From: Bathynomus jamesi
Taxonomy: Eukaryota > Arthropoda > Malacostraca > Isopoda > Cirolanidae
Direction of reading: 5' to 3'
Assembly (NCBI GenBank): GCA_023014485.1
Contig: JAJOZX010001002.1
Span: 60,001 to 124,000 of the forward strand
Length of the DNA: 64,000 nt
Below, piece by piece: positions 1 to 10,384 of this stretch. The number at the start of each line of letters is the position of its first letter. Position 1 is the stretch's first letter. The notes beneath the pieces are model-generated. The model saw only the letters and a list, made by a program, of their open reading frames with translations, was not told the DNA's origin and did no database searches. The translations under genes were made by a program, and so were the position numbers.

Positions 1-166
1 ACAAAAACTTGAAAAAAAAAAATTCGCGCAAGATGTATTGTCGTTAATGCTTTTTAGATCATTCATTAATGACTTATTAAGCTTTGGTGGGAAATAATGA
101 TTCACTGATGATTAACAAGACTCGTATTAGAAGGAAAGATAAATGAGAATTGTTGTTGTAATCCCT

Positions 167-190
167 ACAGGGTGTCCATAAAGTCCAACA
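167..190 (+). repeat. Solitary mariner-type terminal repeat
   Basis: The stretch begins TACAGGGTGTCCATAAAG, the form shared by Tc1/mariner terminal repeats elsewhere in this window (for example at 20673 and 45744). No matching inverted end was found within the next kilobase, so this is either an isolated end or the visible part of a decayed element. Confidence 0.35.
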
Positions 191-544
191 TTATGGAAAT
201 AAATAAATTACAGTCCCTAAACATTCTCAATGATACTGCCCTTTATGTACACTGTATTTCACGTTGCATTTCATAAATTTATAGCATTGCGTAGACTATA
301 AGAGGAGTCGTCTTTTCTTTATAGGGAAAGTCTTTGACAAATTGGTCAATACAATTTCGAAGTATTTATTAATTAATCGAAAAAAGCAGCGGATATATTT
401 GTGTTGTTAAAATTAAAGTAATTAATAATTACATTCGTTTGTTTTTAGTTGTCGGATACATTTACGTGAACAAGGGGAGTATAGATGAAGGGAGCATCAT
501 TGTTTAGGAGGAATTACTAAGCGTTAATATTAATAATAGTCATG

Positions 545-660
545 TTTTTGTGGTTGTTTAACCTCCTTCGTAACGGCAAAGGTCGTGTGACGGAGGGGAC
601 CTTCAACTTTACTCGGCATCCGAACAATCTATTGGGCAGCTTCATCCGAACGAAGACGAC
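545..660 (-). repeat. Interspersed repeat R1, copy 1
   Basis: This block contains a phrase about CCTCCTTCGTAACGGCAAAG followed by GGGACCTTCAAC. Versions recur at 31715-31805 (same strand as here), 30405-30455 and 46290-46450 (opposite strand). The core on the other strand reads GTTGCGAAGGAGGTTGAAC. No coding capacity or terminal repeats are evident; it is an unclassified short repeat. Confidence 0.5.
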
Positions 661-740
661 GACTGTCACCCATCCAATCATTAGACAGACTCAACGTCGT
701 TTAATTTACCCCATCCATATAGACATTAAAGATTCATGAC

Positions 741-1591
741 GACATCGCGCAACCCTGTTGTACTCCAATATTAATAACGAATCAATCATTTAACTGACCC
801 CGAACTCTTTTATATATACTGTACAATCACTACTACCCAAATAAAAACTTCTCATTGCGTGTAACAACTTAGCACAGACACCATACAGTGTAAGCACTTG
901 CCACAAGGGAGAACTGTTTACTTTATTACACGCTTTCTCCACATCCACAAATACCATGAAATTACACCTTTAATTTTCTTCTTATAATTTCGTTTTTCAA
1001 TTAAATGTCTCCGTAAACGCTTGATCAACGCATCCTCTGCGTTCTGCTTTCTCTAAACCCGCGTTTTGTTCATGTCCAACCGAACGATGTGTAATCTTTG
1101 TTTTTACTTTATCAACACACTTCCAAATACACACACTTACATACAAAAAAGAAGGGGGGGGGGGGCGCCCGTGGTTCATTGAGTAACAGTTTCTTTATAT
1201 GCGAAGTGAAGACATTAAAGTCGAGGATTCGGCTCACGATGGTGTTGGTGAGAATAATCCAGGAATTCGCCCAGTGAGCCTCATTAATCAGGCCCGAGCG
1301 CTGTGCCAATTTCAGATCCTCTTGACTGATTTTGATTATACGAAAAAGAAAAAAATTTTGCATTCTCTTTCCAAAACCTCAACATTTTTTGCCTTTCTTT
1401 CATAAAATGTAGTTTGATATAATAAAAGTGACGTCTTAAAGAAAAAGAGGCCAATTTAGAAAAACGTAAAATCCCTCTGGCCATTTTAAAATGGAGAAGA
1501 GATATCGCAGCAGCCTCGGTACGACTAAAGAACTGAAATCTAAATAAAAAATTACATTTTATCTGGAGAAATAGTAGCTTAACACAAACCG
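741..1591. other. Unassigned AT-rich sequence
   Basis: No recognisable element or gene is seen. A G-homopolymer of about 12 lies near 1155-1166. Short frames on both strands lack recognisable motifs. Confidence 0.5.
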
Positions 1592-1661
1592 TCTAAGGTT
1601 TAAGTTGGAGTGAAAAGCTTGACCTTCGTCAGAAAAAACAATTCGGGTGGAAGCTAATGAA

Positions 1662-1663
<2 letters not shown>
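1592..1663 (+). repeat. SINE S1, 3' end fragment
   Basis: This is the 3' tail of the S1 SINE: a segment equivalent to GGAGTGAAAAGCTTGACC followed by CTTCGTCAGA and ATTCGGGTGGAAGC. It faces the inverted copy that starts at 1745, with only a (TA)n array between, so the pair forms an inverted repeat whose loop is the microsatellite. Confidence 0.7.

Positions 1664-1744
<81 letters not shown>
1664..1744. repeat. (TA)n microsatellite
   Basis: About 40 uninterrupted TA units lie between two inverted S1 SINE tails. Frames across it encode only Tyr-Ile repeats and are not genes. Confidence 0.97.
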
Positions 1745-1749
<5 letters not shown>

Positions 1750-2014
1750 CTTTGGTTAGCTTCCGCCCGAATTGTTTATTCTGACGAAAGTCAAGCTTTT
1801 CACTCCACCTTAGACCTACAGTTTAACGTGGAATCTGAACCACGCCCCACCAGCAGCCCAGCGTCTTAACCACTAGGCCACCCAGGGTACCCATTTATCT
1901 ACCAGCCACTTTCTTTATTATGTGGAAGGATGAATAGTTGGGTTTTGCTGCCCGCTGCCTGCCGTCACCGGGGCCGGTGGATTCCTAGTCAGCGGCGCTA
2001 ACCACTACACCACC
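1745..2014 (-). repeat. SINE S1 (dimeric tRNA-derived), copy split by an RTE insertion
   Basis: Read on the minus strand, the unit has two tRNA-like heads. One carries an A-box-like GTGGTGTAGTGGTTAGCG. The second carries GGCCTAGTGGTTAAGACGC, followed by a common tail with AAGCTTGAC. The same order occurs at 41309-41596 (+) and 44195-44493 (-). The left copy of a 15-bp target duplication (2000-2014) marks where the RTE element at 2015-3537 entered. The rest of the SINE head resumes at 3538. Confidence 0.72.
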
Positions 2015-3537
2015 TCCTCTTCTTTCTCTTCGCCCGTTCCCGCCTCTATGCGGGGTCGGCGTTTCTGACCAGCCTCCTCCACACAGCCCGGTCCTGGGCT
2101 TCTTCCTCCGACAAGCCCTTCTCCCTCAAATCGTCCCTCACCTTCTCCATCCACCTTCGCTTCGGTCTGCCTCCCTTTCTCCTGCCATACACCTCCATAT
2201 TCATCGTTCTCTTACCGACATAATCTTCGTCCCCTCTCATCACTTGTCCATACCATTTCAGTCTACTTTCTTGTATCTTCCTCGAGATTTCTCCAACCTT
2301 TGTTGTGCCCCTTATCCTTTCATTCCTTACTCTATCCAACCTTGTCACTCCGCACATCCATCTCAGCATTCTCATCTCCGTTACATCTAGTATTTTCTCA
2401 TGATCTTTCTTTATAGCCCAAGACTCAGCCCCATACATCATAGCCGGTCTTACCACAGTCTTATACACTTTTCCCTTAACCCTTGCGCCTATTCTTCGGT
2501 CACACAACACCCCTGAAACTTCCTTCCAAATTTTCCAACCAGATTGCACTCTGTGTTATTTCTGTGTCCAGCTCACCGTCCTCAGCCACTGTCGATCCCA
2601 AGTACGTAAACTTACTTACTCTCTCTAACCTCGCTCCCTCTAAACTAATTTCTGAGTCTTGATTTTCGTAGAACCTCAGGTACTCCGTTTTCTTTCTGCT
2701 GATTTTCAACCCTCTGTCTTCAAAAGCCCTCCACCATTCCTCCAATTTTCTTTCTACTACTTCTCTCCTGTTGCTGCACAGAACAATATCGTCTGCAAAG
2801 AGCATACACCAAGGGGATTGATCTTTTATCCCCTGGGCCAACACATCCATAATCAAAACAAAAAGGTACGGGCTCAAAGAAGATCCCTGATGTAGACCAA
2901 CCCTCACGGGGAACCATTCCGTTACACCTACACTACTCCTAACCTGGGTCGTTGCTCCTTCATACATACTTTGCACCAACCTAACGTACTTCTCCGGCAC
3001 CTTTCTCTCTCATACACCTCCAAACCTCCTGGCGTGGCACTCTATCATATGCTTTCTCTAGGTCGATGAAAACCATGTGCAGTCCCTTTTGTCGCTCCCG
3101 GTGTTTCTCCATCAACTGCCTCAGTGCAAAAATCGCATCAGTTGTTCCCCTACCTGACATGAAACCCAACTGCTCTTCCCCCACGGTTGTCTCTTCTCTT
3201 AACCTTTTCTCTATAATCCTTTCCCAAACCTTCATCGTGTGTGACATAAGCTTTATTCCCCTATAATTTCCACAATCCTGGATGTCCCCCTTCTCTTTGT
3301 AGATAGGTACGAGTGTACTATCCCCCCACTCCTCCGGCATTTCCTCTTGTTCATATATCTTCTGCATCAGATCCCACAATAGATCTATGCCCTCATCTCC
3401 CAAACAATTCCACGCCTCCACTGGTATCCCATCCGGTCCCAATACCTTCCCCTTCTTCATTCCTTTCAACGCCACCTTCACCTCCTCCCTACTCACTCCT
3501 GAAGTTAACCCTTGATTTGGGACACCATCTTCAAAAA
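2015..3537 (-). pseudogene. RTE-type non-LTR retrotransposon, 5'-truncated, reverse transcriptase half
   Basis: This is the reverse transcriptase part of a LINE, split over three frames (2981-3496, 2500-3000, 2046-2549). Visible motifs in order are GPDGIPVEAW, NYRGIKLMSH, FMSGRGTTDAIFALRQLMEK, FIDLEKAYDRVPR, GLHQGSSLSPYLF and the catalytic FADDIV. After these come a thumb-like region with KKTEYLRF and a conserved C-terminal segment. The motif set resembles the RTE clade. The endonuclease half is absent, so the copy is 5'-truncated, and at least two frameshifts make it inactive. It is bounded by a perfect 15-bp duplication (2000-2014 and 3538-3552) of SINE S1 sequence, direct evidence of target-primed insertion into that SINE. 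Confidence 0.85.
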
Positions 3538-3559
3538 AACCACTACACCACCGAAGCGA

Positions 3560-3564
<5 letters not shown>
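3538..3564 (-). repeat. SINE S1 head remnant and right target duplication
   Basis: It begins with AACCACTACACCACC, identical to 2000-2014, and continues GAAGCG as in the heads of other S1 copies. This is the continuation of the SINE interrupted by the RTE copy. Confidence 0.75.

Positions 3565-3601
<37 letters not shown>
3565..3601. repeat. (TA)n microsatellite
   Basis: Eighteen or so TA units directly precede the 5'-truncated start of LINE-A copy 1. Confidence 0.95.
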
Positions 3602-3605
<4 letters not shown>

Positions 3606-3646
3606 GTCTTCAGCTCAGTACCACAAGGAGCAGTATTAGCTCCACT
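3602..3646 (+). pseudogene. LINE-A copy 1, upstream segment
   Basis: This short piece matches LINE-A copies 2 and 3 just before the FADD motif (compare 39884-39930 and 60000-60045). It ends in GCTCCACT, which is repeated at 5208 after the hAT insertion, so it is the left part of the same LINE copy. Confidence 0.8.
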
Positions 3647-4215
3647 TAGTGATGTGAGTCGTTTTTTATTGTGTCGTTTTTTTTGTTTTTTTGTCGTTTT
3701 TTTTGTTTAAAACGAAGGTAGTCTGTTTTTTTTGTTTTTTTTGTTTTTTATTGTTTTAAACTTATTCCATATTTTTTTTCCTTTAATCTAATAAGTATAT
3801 TAGTATTACCTATAATTTACTATACTACCATGCTTATACGGTTATACCTAGTATATATACTATATAGTCATCTTTTAGAAAAATTGAATCACGCAAAAAG
3901 TATATAATAGAAAGGAAAAACAAACCCTCATTTTTTATATGTATATATATTTTTTAACTAGAACATAAAACATTCTTCCTCGTTTCAAACAATATACATA
4001 ATTGTGATTGGCAAGAGTACCAGTATATATATTCCAGATAGAAAAGGAAAATATTCACCTTTTTTTGAACCTTTTTGTTAACCTACATTTCCATGGAAGA
4101 ATCATCACTAGATTGGGTAGAGCATATATGCTAGTTTCAATATCACAGGTACTGGTATAATATCCATAATACTGGTATAAAACAATAGATATAATTGTGA
4201 TTGGCAAGAATACCA

Positions 4216-4216
<1 letters not shown>

Positions 4217-4277
<61 letters not shown>
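4217..4277. repeat. (TA)n microsatellite
   Basis: About 30 TA units separate the two halves of a tandem duplication inside the hAT element. Confidence 0.95.
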
Positions 4278-4279
<2 letters not shown>

Positions 4280-4348
4280 CAAATAGAAAAATAAAAAAAA
4301 TATAAATATTCATCTCTTTCTTTAACCTTTGTGTTAACCTAATGCTGT

Positions 4349-4610
4349 TTAACTTTCATTATCTGATTCTATTTCCATTGAAGAATCATTATCACTAGAT
4401 TGATTAAAGCAAATAGTTTCAATATCACAGGTACTGGTATTTATTGCAGATTTGGATGTTGACGAAGCCAATGTAGCACCATGTTTTACTTCACTTTCTT
4501 GGAATTTTGCATTTTGGGATATAAATACTAGCTTTGCTGCTCTGTCTGTGCTTAATTGGTTTCTTTTGGCTGTATGGATATTACTGTATGTGCTAAATGA
4601 TCTCGGAGGT
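4349..4610 (-). pseudogene. hAT transposase C-terminal remnant
   Basis: The minus strand reads an open stretch of about 86 codons starting RSFSTYSNIHTAKRNQLS and ending at a TAA near 4349. RSFS followed by a run ending in RNxLs is the signature of the hAT C-terminal dimerisation region. A serine- and acid-rich tail follows (SSDNDSSMEIESDNES). No start codon and no catalytic core remain. Its position between hAT-type ends and an 8-bp duplication supports the family call. Confidence 0.65.
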
Positions 4611-5100
4611 AATGAAAGGGCGAAATAGAGGTGTATGAGTTTGTGTAGGTATATATGTGAGTATGCATGCGTATGTATCTGGAATTCTGGATGTATGCAT
4701 GTGTATGGGTATACAATAGATATAAATGTGTATATAAGTATTTATGTATATATTGGTATATATGTATATGGTGTATGTGTATGTATATATATATATGGAT
4801 GGTCTCGTGGGGGGGGGGGAATATGTCATCGCGGGTCTAAAGGATAGTTAAGTGGGAGATTCAAAATCCGAGGCATGGATGGGAGAGTCCTGGGAAGGTT
4901 GGACAATGGGCAGTCAGCTCCCAGCCAGTGTTCTCGCAAGTTTAATGGATCTCAAGATACAAGACTTTCAGTGCAAGAAAGAGGCCAGTTTTTTCTGTAA
5001 ATAGGCTGAAAAGGACATTCTATACTGGTACCATATGGCCTATTTATTATTTATTTATTTATTTTTATAATATATATCATTGCAAAAGTATACCTTATAA
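4611..5100. other. Degraded hAT interior with TATG-rich simple sequence
   Basis: Imperfect GTATGT/ATATGT repeats run through about 4630-4800, with a G homopolymer of about 9 near 4810-4818. No frame with recognisable motifs is seen. Confidence 0.5.
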
Positions 5101-5207
5101 TTAAATTGGCAATATCTATATTAATTATTAAAAAAAAACAAAAAAAAAAAAAAAAAAAAAAAAAAACGACAAAAAAAACAAAAAAAAACGGTTTTTTTAC
5201 ATCACTA

Positions 5208-6067
5208 GCTCCACTACTCTTCATAATCATGCTAACTGACATAGATGAGGACGTTACCAGAGACAGCACAGTAACATCCTTTGCGGATGACACAAAGATC
5301 AGTAGAAAAATAAGAAACCCAGAAGATATAGTATCTCTACAAACCGACATACACAGAATCTACAAGTGGACGGAAGACAACAATATGAAGTTTAACACCG
5401 AGAAATTTCAGCTTTTACGGTACGGAAAAAGAGAAGATCTAAAATCCATGGAATAGTATACCCCAAATGGAGGCACATATTGAGAACCTTTAAACGAAGG
5501 GATAGGAATGTAATGATTCCGCTACTGAAAACCCTGATCATACCCAAATTGGAATACTGCTCGGTCCTAAAATCCCCATATAAAAAACAAGACATTAGAC
5601 AGCTGGAAGGAATCCAGAGAAGCTTCAGCCAAGATCAACGGGTGCAAAGAACTAAATTACTGGGAAAGGTTACGCGAACTTGACCTATATTCACTGGAAA
5701 GGAGAAGAGAGAGATACACCATTATTTACACTTGGAAAATAATGGAGAAACTAGTCCCTAATCTTACTCTGAACCCTATAACTCCCCAAACAACGGTGGA
5801 AAGTAGAAACGGTAGACTGTGTCGTATTCCCAAATTAAAGGCGAGACAGGGAACATCCTTAACCCTGAAAGAAAATAGTTTTGTTGTGAGAGGACCAAAA
5901 CTGTTTAATCAGCTGCCCAAAGACCTAAGAAACACGAAGGGAGTTGCAGTGGACATCTTCAAAAGAAGATTAGACACCTGGCTCAGAACAATCCCCGATG
6001 AGCCGGGCGTACCTGCTGTGTGAGGTGGAGAGCACAAGAAACCAACTCACTACTTCATCAGGTTGTA
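5208..6067 (+). pseudogene. LINE-A copy 1, reverse transcriptase C-terminal part
   Basis: This is the 3' half of a CR1/L2- or jockey-group non-LTR retrotransposon. It shows the catalytic block SFADDTKISRKI, then a thumb-like region KWTEDNNMKFNTEKFQLLRY, LLKTLIIPKLEYCSVL and the C-terminal NSFVVRGPKLFNQLPKDLRN, ending near IPDEPGVP. Several frameshifts break it (frames at 5106-5456, 5480-5683 and 5742-6023). The 3' end is interrupted by a mariner derivative at 6068. Copies 2 (39670) and 3 (58166) share this sequence. Confidence 0.85.
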
Positions 6068-6747
6068 ATGGTGTTTATGAAGTCCATATTTCAGTGAAAC
6101 GTAGGAAAAAGGGTAAAATTCACTAACAATATAATAGAAGGCATACATTTAATGAATACTTAAGCATATGATTCTACATGAGCACCATCAGTATCTCTAC
6201 AGAGTTCGAATCTGTCAGCAGCATTGCGGAACTCATTTTGGAGCATGACAGGGGTTATTTTTGTAACTGCTGTTACGATCCGAGCACGTAAATCTTGCAG
6301 ATCTGTAACCCTCGCTTGATAGACGTTTGATTTGATAAAGCCCCATGCAAAGAAATCAAGGGCGTTAGGTCAGGAGATCGAGCCGCCCAGGGCCTGTTGC
6401 CTCCACGTCCGATCCACCGATTTGGAAATCATTCATTTAGGTACTCCCGAAAAATGTTTGCGTAATGACAAGGTGCCCCATCGTGTTGAAAGACGACGGT
6501 GTTTAAAATGCCATCTGAATGAAGCTGGGATATTTACATGCTCGTATCGTAACAGCAGTTACAAAAATACCCCCTGTCATGCTCCAAAATGTGTTCCGCA
6601 ATGCTGCTGACAGATTCGAACTCTGTAGAGACACTGATGGTGCTCATGTAGAATCATATGCTTAAGTATTGATATTATATTGTTATTGAATTTCACCCTT
6701 TTTGCTACGTTTTCACTGAAATTGATAGGGACTTTATAAACACCCTG
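6068..6747 (-). mobile_element. Mariner deletion derivative, family M-C, copy 1
   Basis: The ends are inverted copies of a repeat about 200 bp long that starts CAGGGTGTTTATAAAGTCCC at the right end (6747) and is degenerate on the left. The middle, on the minus strand, keeps a transposase C-terminal signature (a WAARSPDLTPLDFF-like stretch, then a region ending near DRFELCRDTDGAHVE). The catalytic N-terminal half is gone. A sister copy with cleaner ends lies at 20673-21348. It is inserted into the 3' end of LINE-A copy 1. Confidence 0.75.
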
Positions 6748-6769
6748 TATACAATTAAATATACAAAAA

Positions 6770-7362
6770 TCTAATAAGTTTATTTAGATAGATATATATC
6801 ACATACATTCAAAACCTTTCTCTCCTGGCTTTTTTTATTGCAAATTCATCAATAATATCATCATAGGACAGCGTCCGGCCTACTTCCCGATTGATGTTCA
6901 TGATGGCAAGCCCACTCAGACGTTCTTGTAACATTGTTGACCTGAGGTACGTTTTAATTAGCTTCAACTTGGATAAACTCCTTTCAGCTGTGGCTACTGT
7001 CACTGGAAGAGTGACTGCAATTCTGAGAGCAATCCATAGGTTTGGATATAACTCTATCAGCTGCTTCTCGTGTATGTAAATCAGCAATTCCAGTGCAGTC
7101 ATCTTCTGAGATGGCAGTTCTGATGGCACACATTAGGTGTTTGTTTACATTTTAATTTTTATGACTTTACCAACAAAAATTGCTAGATTTTATATGGAAA
7201 TAAAATGAATGGCGCTGCAAAAGTTTTAAAAAAATCAGTTTGGCCTATTTTTTTTTATTTCTGTCATTCATTAATTAATTTTTTTATACTGCTCGCTGGG
7301 GGCTCTCCCGCCTCGCGCGGCCCCACGCACACTGCGTGATCTGCGTAATGGAAGAGCCGGCG
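6770..7362 (-). mobile_element. hAT transposon 3' remnant
   Basis: It contains the C-terminal transposase fragment at 6809-7129. The outer end near 7300-7362 is GC-rich and finishes GAAGAGCCGGCGCTG, matching the CAGCGCCGGC-type ends of hAT elements. The other terminus is not identifiable. Confidence 0.55.
6809..7129 (-). pseudogene. hAT transposase C-terminal dimerisation domain
   Basis: A 106-codon frame contains IALRIAVTLPVTVATAERS followed by FSKLK-like SLSKLKLIKTYLRSTM and QERLSGLAIMNI. This is the conserved C-terminal hAT dimerisation region, with its AERSxSxLKxIKxxLRS core. The catalytic region upstream is missing, so it is a remnant. The frame itself is undamaged, suggesting either moderate age or chance survival. 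Confidence 0.88.
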
Positions 7363-7365
7363 CTG

Positions 7366-7393
7366 TATATTATATATATATATATATTATATA

Positions 7394-7428
<35 letters not shown>

Positions 7429-7436
7429 ATATATAT
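7366..7436. repeat. Interrupted (TA)n microsatellite
   Basis: TA runs are broken by TTATAT shifts, just outside the hAT end. Confidence 0.9.
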
Positions 7437-7617
7437 ACACTTACTTTTTTGGTTGGATTTTGAAATAATGTTTAGGACTGACCTGTGGTCGACTCTCCTG
7501 CAGCATCCCGCATCATTTGAAGGATTTTTATGGTATTCATTTATCTACGAACCAATGTAAGGATATGACTTTATGAGAGTTCGAACGACTGTTCAGGATC
7601 GACCTGCAGTCGACCGA

Positions 7618-7623
<6 letters not shown>

Positions 7624-7648
<25 letters not shown>

Positions 7649-7652
7649 TATC
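7624..7652. repeat. (TA)n microsatellite
   Basis: A short TA array borders the fold-back SINE S2. Confidence 0.9.
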
Positions 7653-7905
7653 GTAAAGAACGACGCTTGTATAGGAGATATTCCGCGCAAGACGAGAGAG
7701 AGAGAACGAAACAAATGAAAAAATGAGGTAACCACCTGGGAATCGAACCCGGGATCTGACCGGCAATCGGAAGATCCCGGTTTCGATTCCCAGGTGGTTA
7801 CCTCATTTTTTCATTTGTTTCGTTCTCTCTCTCTCGTCTTGCGCGGAATATCTCCTATACAAGCGTCGTTCTTTACGTTATTTATACTGCGTGTTCTTTG
7901 CAGTT
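7652..7905. repeat. SINE S2 fold-back (half unit inverted on itself)
   Basis: Two arms of about 105 bp are inverted copies of the S2 3' half: TAAAGAACGACGCTTGTATA, then a GA-rich stretch, then GGTAACCACCTGGGAATCG. The axis falls at GACCGGCAATCGGA, which is the anticodon arm of the tRNA-like head. One arm therefore ends within the tRNA-like region and turns back. B-box-like GGTTTCGATTCCC is visible in the right arm. Confidence 0.75.
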
Positions 7906-7914
7906 GAATGTGTG

Positions 7915-7916
<2 letters not shown>

Positions 7917-7954
<38 letters not shown>
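7917..7954. repeat. (TA)n microsatellite
   Basis: About 18 TA units at the outer edge of the Penelope-like element. Confidence 0.95.
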
Positions 7955-7956
<2 letters not shown>

Positions 7957-8175
7957 GATGAATTTCACAATTAAACACGTGAAGTGAATGAATGCTGCAA
8001 ACCCACAAAAAAAGAGAAAAACGATCCCAAGGATTTTCGTGTATTCAGAGCTACACCTCGTCAGGGAATGAAGAGAGAAGGCAAGATACCCATAAATATA
8101 TACAACGTAGCGGAAACCAAAACAATTAGCACATACTCAACAAGAGTTAATGAGAGGCAAAATGAATTTTAACAA
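7955..8175 (-). repeat. Penelope-like element, left inverted terminal repeat with hammerhead-like core
   Basis: From about 8000 to 8175 this is the reverse complement of 10137-10316, so the element is bounded by inverted repeats of about 180 bp. On the minus strand it holds CTGACGA (8058-8064), one extra G, a 5-bp stem GTGTA/TACAC, then GAAA (8035-8038), a hammerhead-like core. Such ribozymes are known from Penelope-like retroelements. Confidence 0.65.
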
Positions 8176-10136
8176 GATATTGTCAGTTTTAGACATTCCC
8201 GCACTGTTATTGAAATTGTTTTTAAAATGGATAAATGCACATTCTAGAATATTTCTTTCTATTATATATCTGTTTTCAACAAGCGCTTTAGAACTATCCC
8301 ACTTGATGCTATGATTACATCTATACATATGATTAAACAAAGCATTGGAATTATTAGCTGTTCTACATGCATATTTATGCTGTTTTACCCTAATATCTAA
8401 CGTTTTACCCGTTTAGCCTATATATACTGAGTTACATTGTGTACATCCGATCGAATACACACAACCAACAACATTATCCAGGCTATTCTTTATTAGGCGT
8501 GATTTAACAGTATTATTATACTTAAAGACTACATTGATGCCAATTGCTTGAAGTAAAGTCGGAAGATATTGAAAATTAACATGGTAAGGTAAGCTAAGGA
8601 TATTTTTACGTTCAAATTCCTTTACAATTACATTATTATAATACCTATTCTTGGCTTTCTTAAGACAGTTATCTAAAAATGAAATAGGATAACATAATTT
8701 AGTACCAATATTCATGATATTGCATAACTCGGAATCTAAAAATTCAGGACACAACTCTCAATGCTCTAAGAAACATAGAAGAGAAAATAGAGGATTTAAT
8801 CGAGGGTGATGGTTAGAATAAAAATGCACATTAGAGTTATTATTAGTAGGCTTGCGATAGACTTCAAATTTGAACTGATTAGAGCATCTCCAAATTTTTA
8901 GATCCAGAAAAGATAAGCTTCCATCATTTTCTTTTTCAACTGTGAACTTAATAGATGGGACTGAATTGTTGAGCCTACCAAGAAATAAGTCAACATCCAA
9001 ATTATTGGGCCAAAGGCATAAAATATCATCTATATACCTGTGCCAAACCAGGTTAAAATTAACAATCGTAGGCAAAGTTCTACTTTCAAAAAATCCCATA
9101 TATAAATTAGCTAGTACAGGTGAAAGGGGATTTCCCATCGCCAATCCAAACGACAAAGCATAAAACTTATTTTCAAACTGAAATTTAAAATCTTTGACAT
9201 AAAGCTTAATTAAATCAATAAGAATGTTGTGTTGAACAGGGAAAGAATATTCAGAGATCTTATCTTTTAAAAAATCAAGTAGGTCATCAACAGGGACTTT
9301 TGTGAATCACGAGCATACATCAAAGCTTACCAATTTGAAATTAGGGTCATTAGGAAACTTCAGTTTGTCAATAAGATCCATGGTATTTACAATATGTGAT
9401 TCAGAAATAGAGCCAACTAACGGCATTAATAAACTAACTAACCATTTAGATAGCTTATAGGTTACGGAGCCTACTGAGCTAACATAGGCCTCATGGGATT
9501 ATTAACTTTGTGTGTTTTACTAAGCCGTATAGATATGGTAGTGACGGATTGATACTAAGAAACTGCTGCGAAAGCCCGTTATAGTTATTTTTTAATACAG
9601 TTTCTCTTAATTTTCTGTTAAACGTTTTATTAACATCCTTTTCAACGTAACTGTTTTTTGTCCATGATGACGATCGAATTAGATTTGTCCGCTTTAGTAA
9701 TATGTAATGAATCATTATTTTTTAAGTGTTTTTAGGGCTTTTTCAAACCTCAAAGGATAATTCGATTCATACCTCGTATTAAAAGCACTATACACATAAC
9801 CTTTGGCTAAAGTCACCTCACTTTCGGATATATTACTGTTTTTCAAAATTGATAAAAGGCTTAGCAATCAGTAAACTGCTGGCCTTTTTTGGGACAGAGA
9901 ATCCTAACCCAAAACCTAACGCACATTTCGTATTGAAGTCTAGCTCATGGGACGACAAGCTAACAATATTACTAAAATCACTTTTTTTAGTCCAATAACT
10001 ATTACGAATTAAATCCTCCAGTCTGTTGTTTAATTTTCTGTTTTGAGTTTTGCATCTTCTATGTAAGTTGTTGTAAATATCGTCCAAAAGTGTACTTCTT
10101 CACACAGTGCGGGAATGTATAAAATTGACAATATCG
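8176..10136 (-). pseudogene. Penelope-like retroelement (reverse transcriptase plus GIY-YIG endonuclease), broken
   Basis: The minus strand reads, in order: an N-terminal region with IVSLSSHELDFNTKCALGFG (9833-10087); a segment with SLPYLYGLVKHTK (9491-9715); and the reverse transcriptase core GLAMGNPLSPVLANLYM, WHRYIDDIL, LSFLDLKI and YRKPT (8758-9156). After this comes VYSIGCTQCNSVYIG (8413-8754), the start of a GIY-YIG nuclease, and its continuation with KYACRT-like and ALFNHMYRC segments (8137-8340). PLSPVLANLYM, YIDD and the terminal GIY-YIG domain together identify a Penelope-like element rather than a LINE. Stops and frameshifts separate the pieces; the copy is not functional. Confidence 0.88.
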
Positions 10137-10314
10137 TGTTAAAATTCTTTTTGCCTCTCATTAACTCTTGTTGAGTATGTGCTAATTGTTTTGGTTTCCG
10201 CTATGTTGTATATATTATGGGCATCTTGCCTTCTCTGTTCATTCCCTGACGAGGTGTAGCTCTGAATACACGAGAGGCCTTGGAATCGTTTTTCTTTTTC
10301 CTTGTGTATTTGCA

Positions 10315-10316
<2 letters not shown>
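10137..10316 (+). repeat. Penelope-like element, right inverted terminal repeat with hammerhead-like core
   Basis: Inverted copy of the left terminus. On the plus strand CTGACGA (10246-10252), one extra G, then stem GTGTA (10254-10258) with TACAC (10267-10271) are followed by GAGA where the left copy has GAAA. The ribozyme-like core is therefore mutated at this end. Confidence 0.65.

Positions 10317-10382
<66 letters not shown>
10317..10382. repeat. (TA)n microsatellite
   Basis: About 33 TA units between the Penelope terminus and a mariner derivative. Confidence 0.97.

Positions 10383-10384
<2 letters not shown>

Larger units (their letters stand above)
3647..5207 (-). mobile_element. hAT-type DNA transposon inserted in LINE-A
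   Basis: The ends read TAGTGATGT and ACATCACTA, short inverted terminal repeats of hAT type. They are flanked by an exact 8-bp duplication, GCTCCACT (3639-3646 and 5208-5215), the size expected for hAT insertion. Inside lie T- and A-rich tracts near both ends (about 3660-3770 and 5130-5195), a tandem duplication in which about 3960-4200 resembles about 4275-4440, a (TA)n array at 4217-4277, and the C-terminal remnant of a transposase on the minus strand. It is internally degraded and non-autonomous. Confidence 0.8.

Noticed and set aside
1559..1869. Long frames encoding Tyr-Ile repeats here and at many other (TA)n arrays
   Set aside because: They are translations of dinucleotide repeats, open in several frames at once, and have no independent support as genes.
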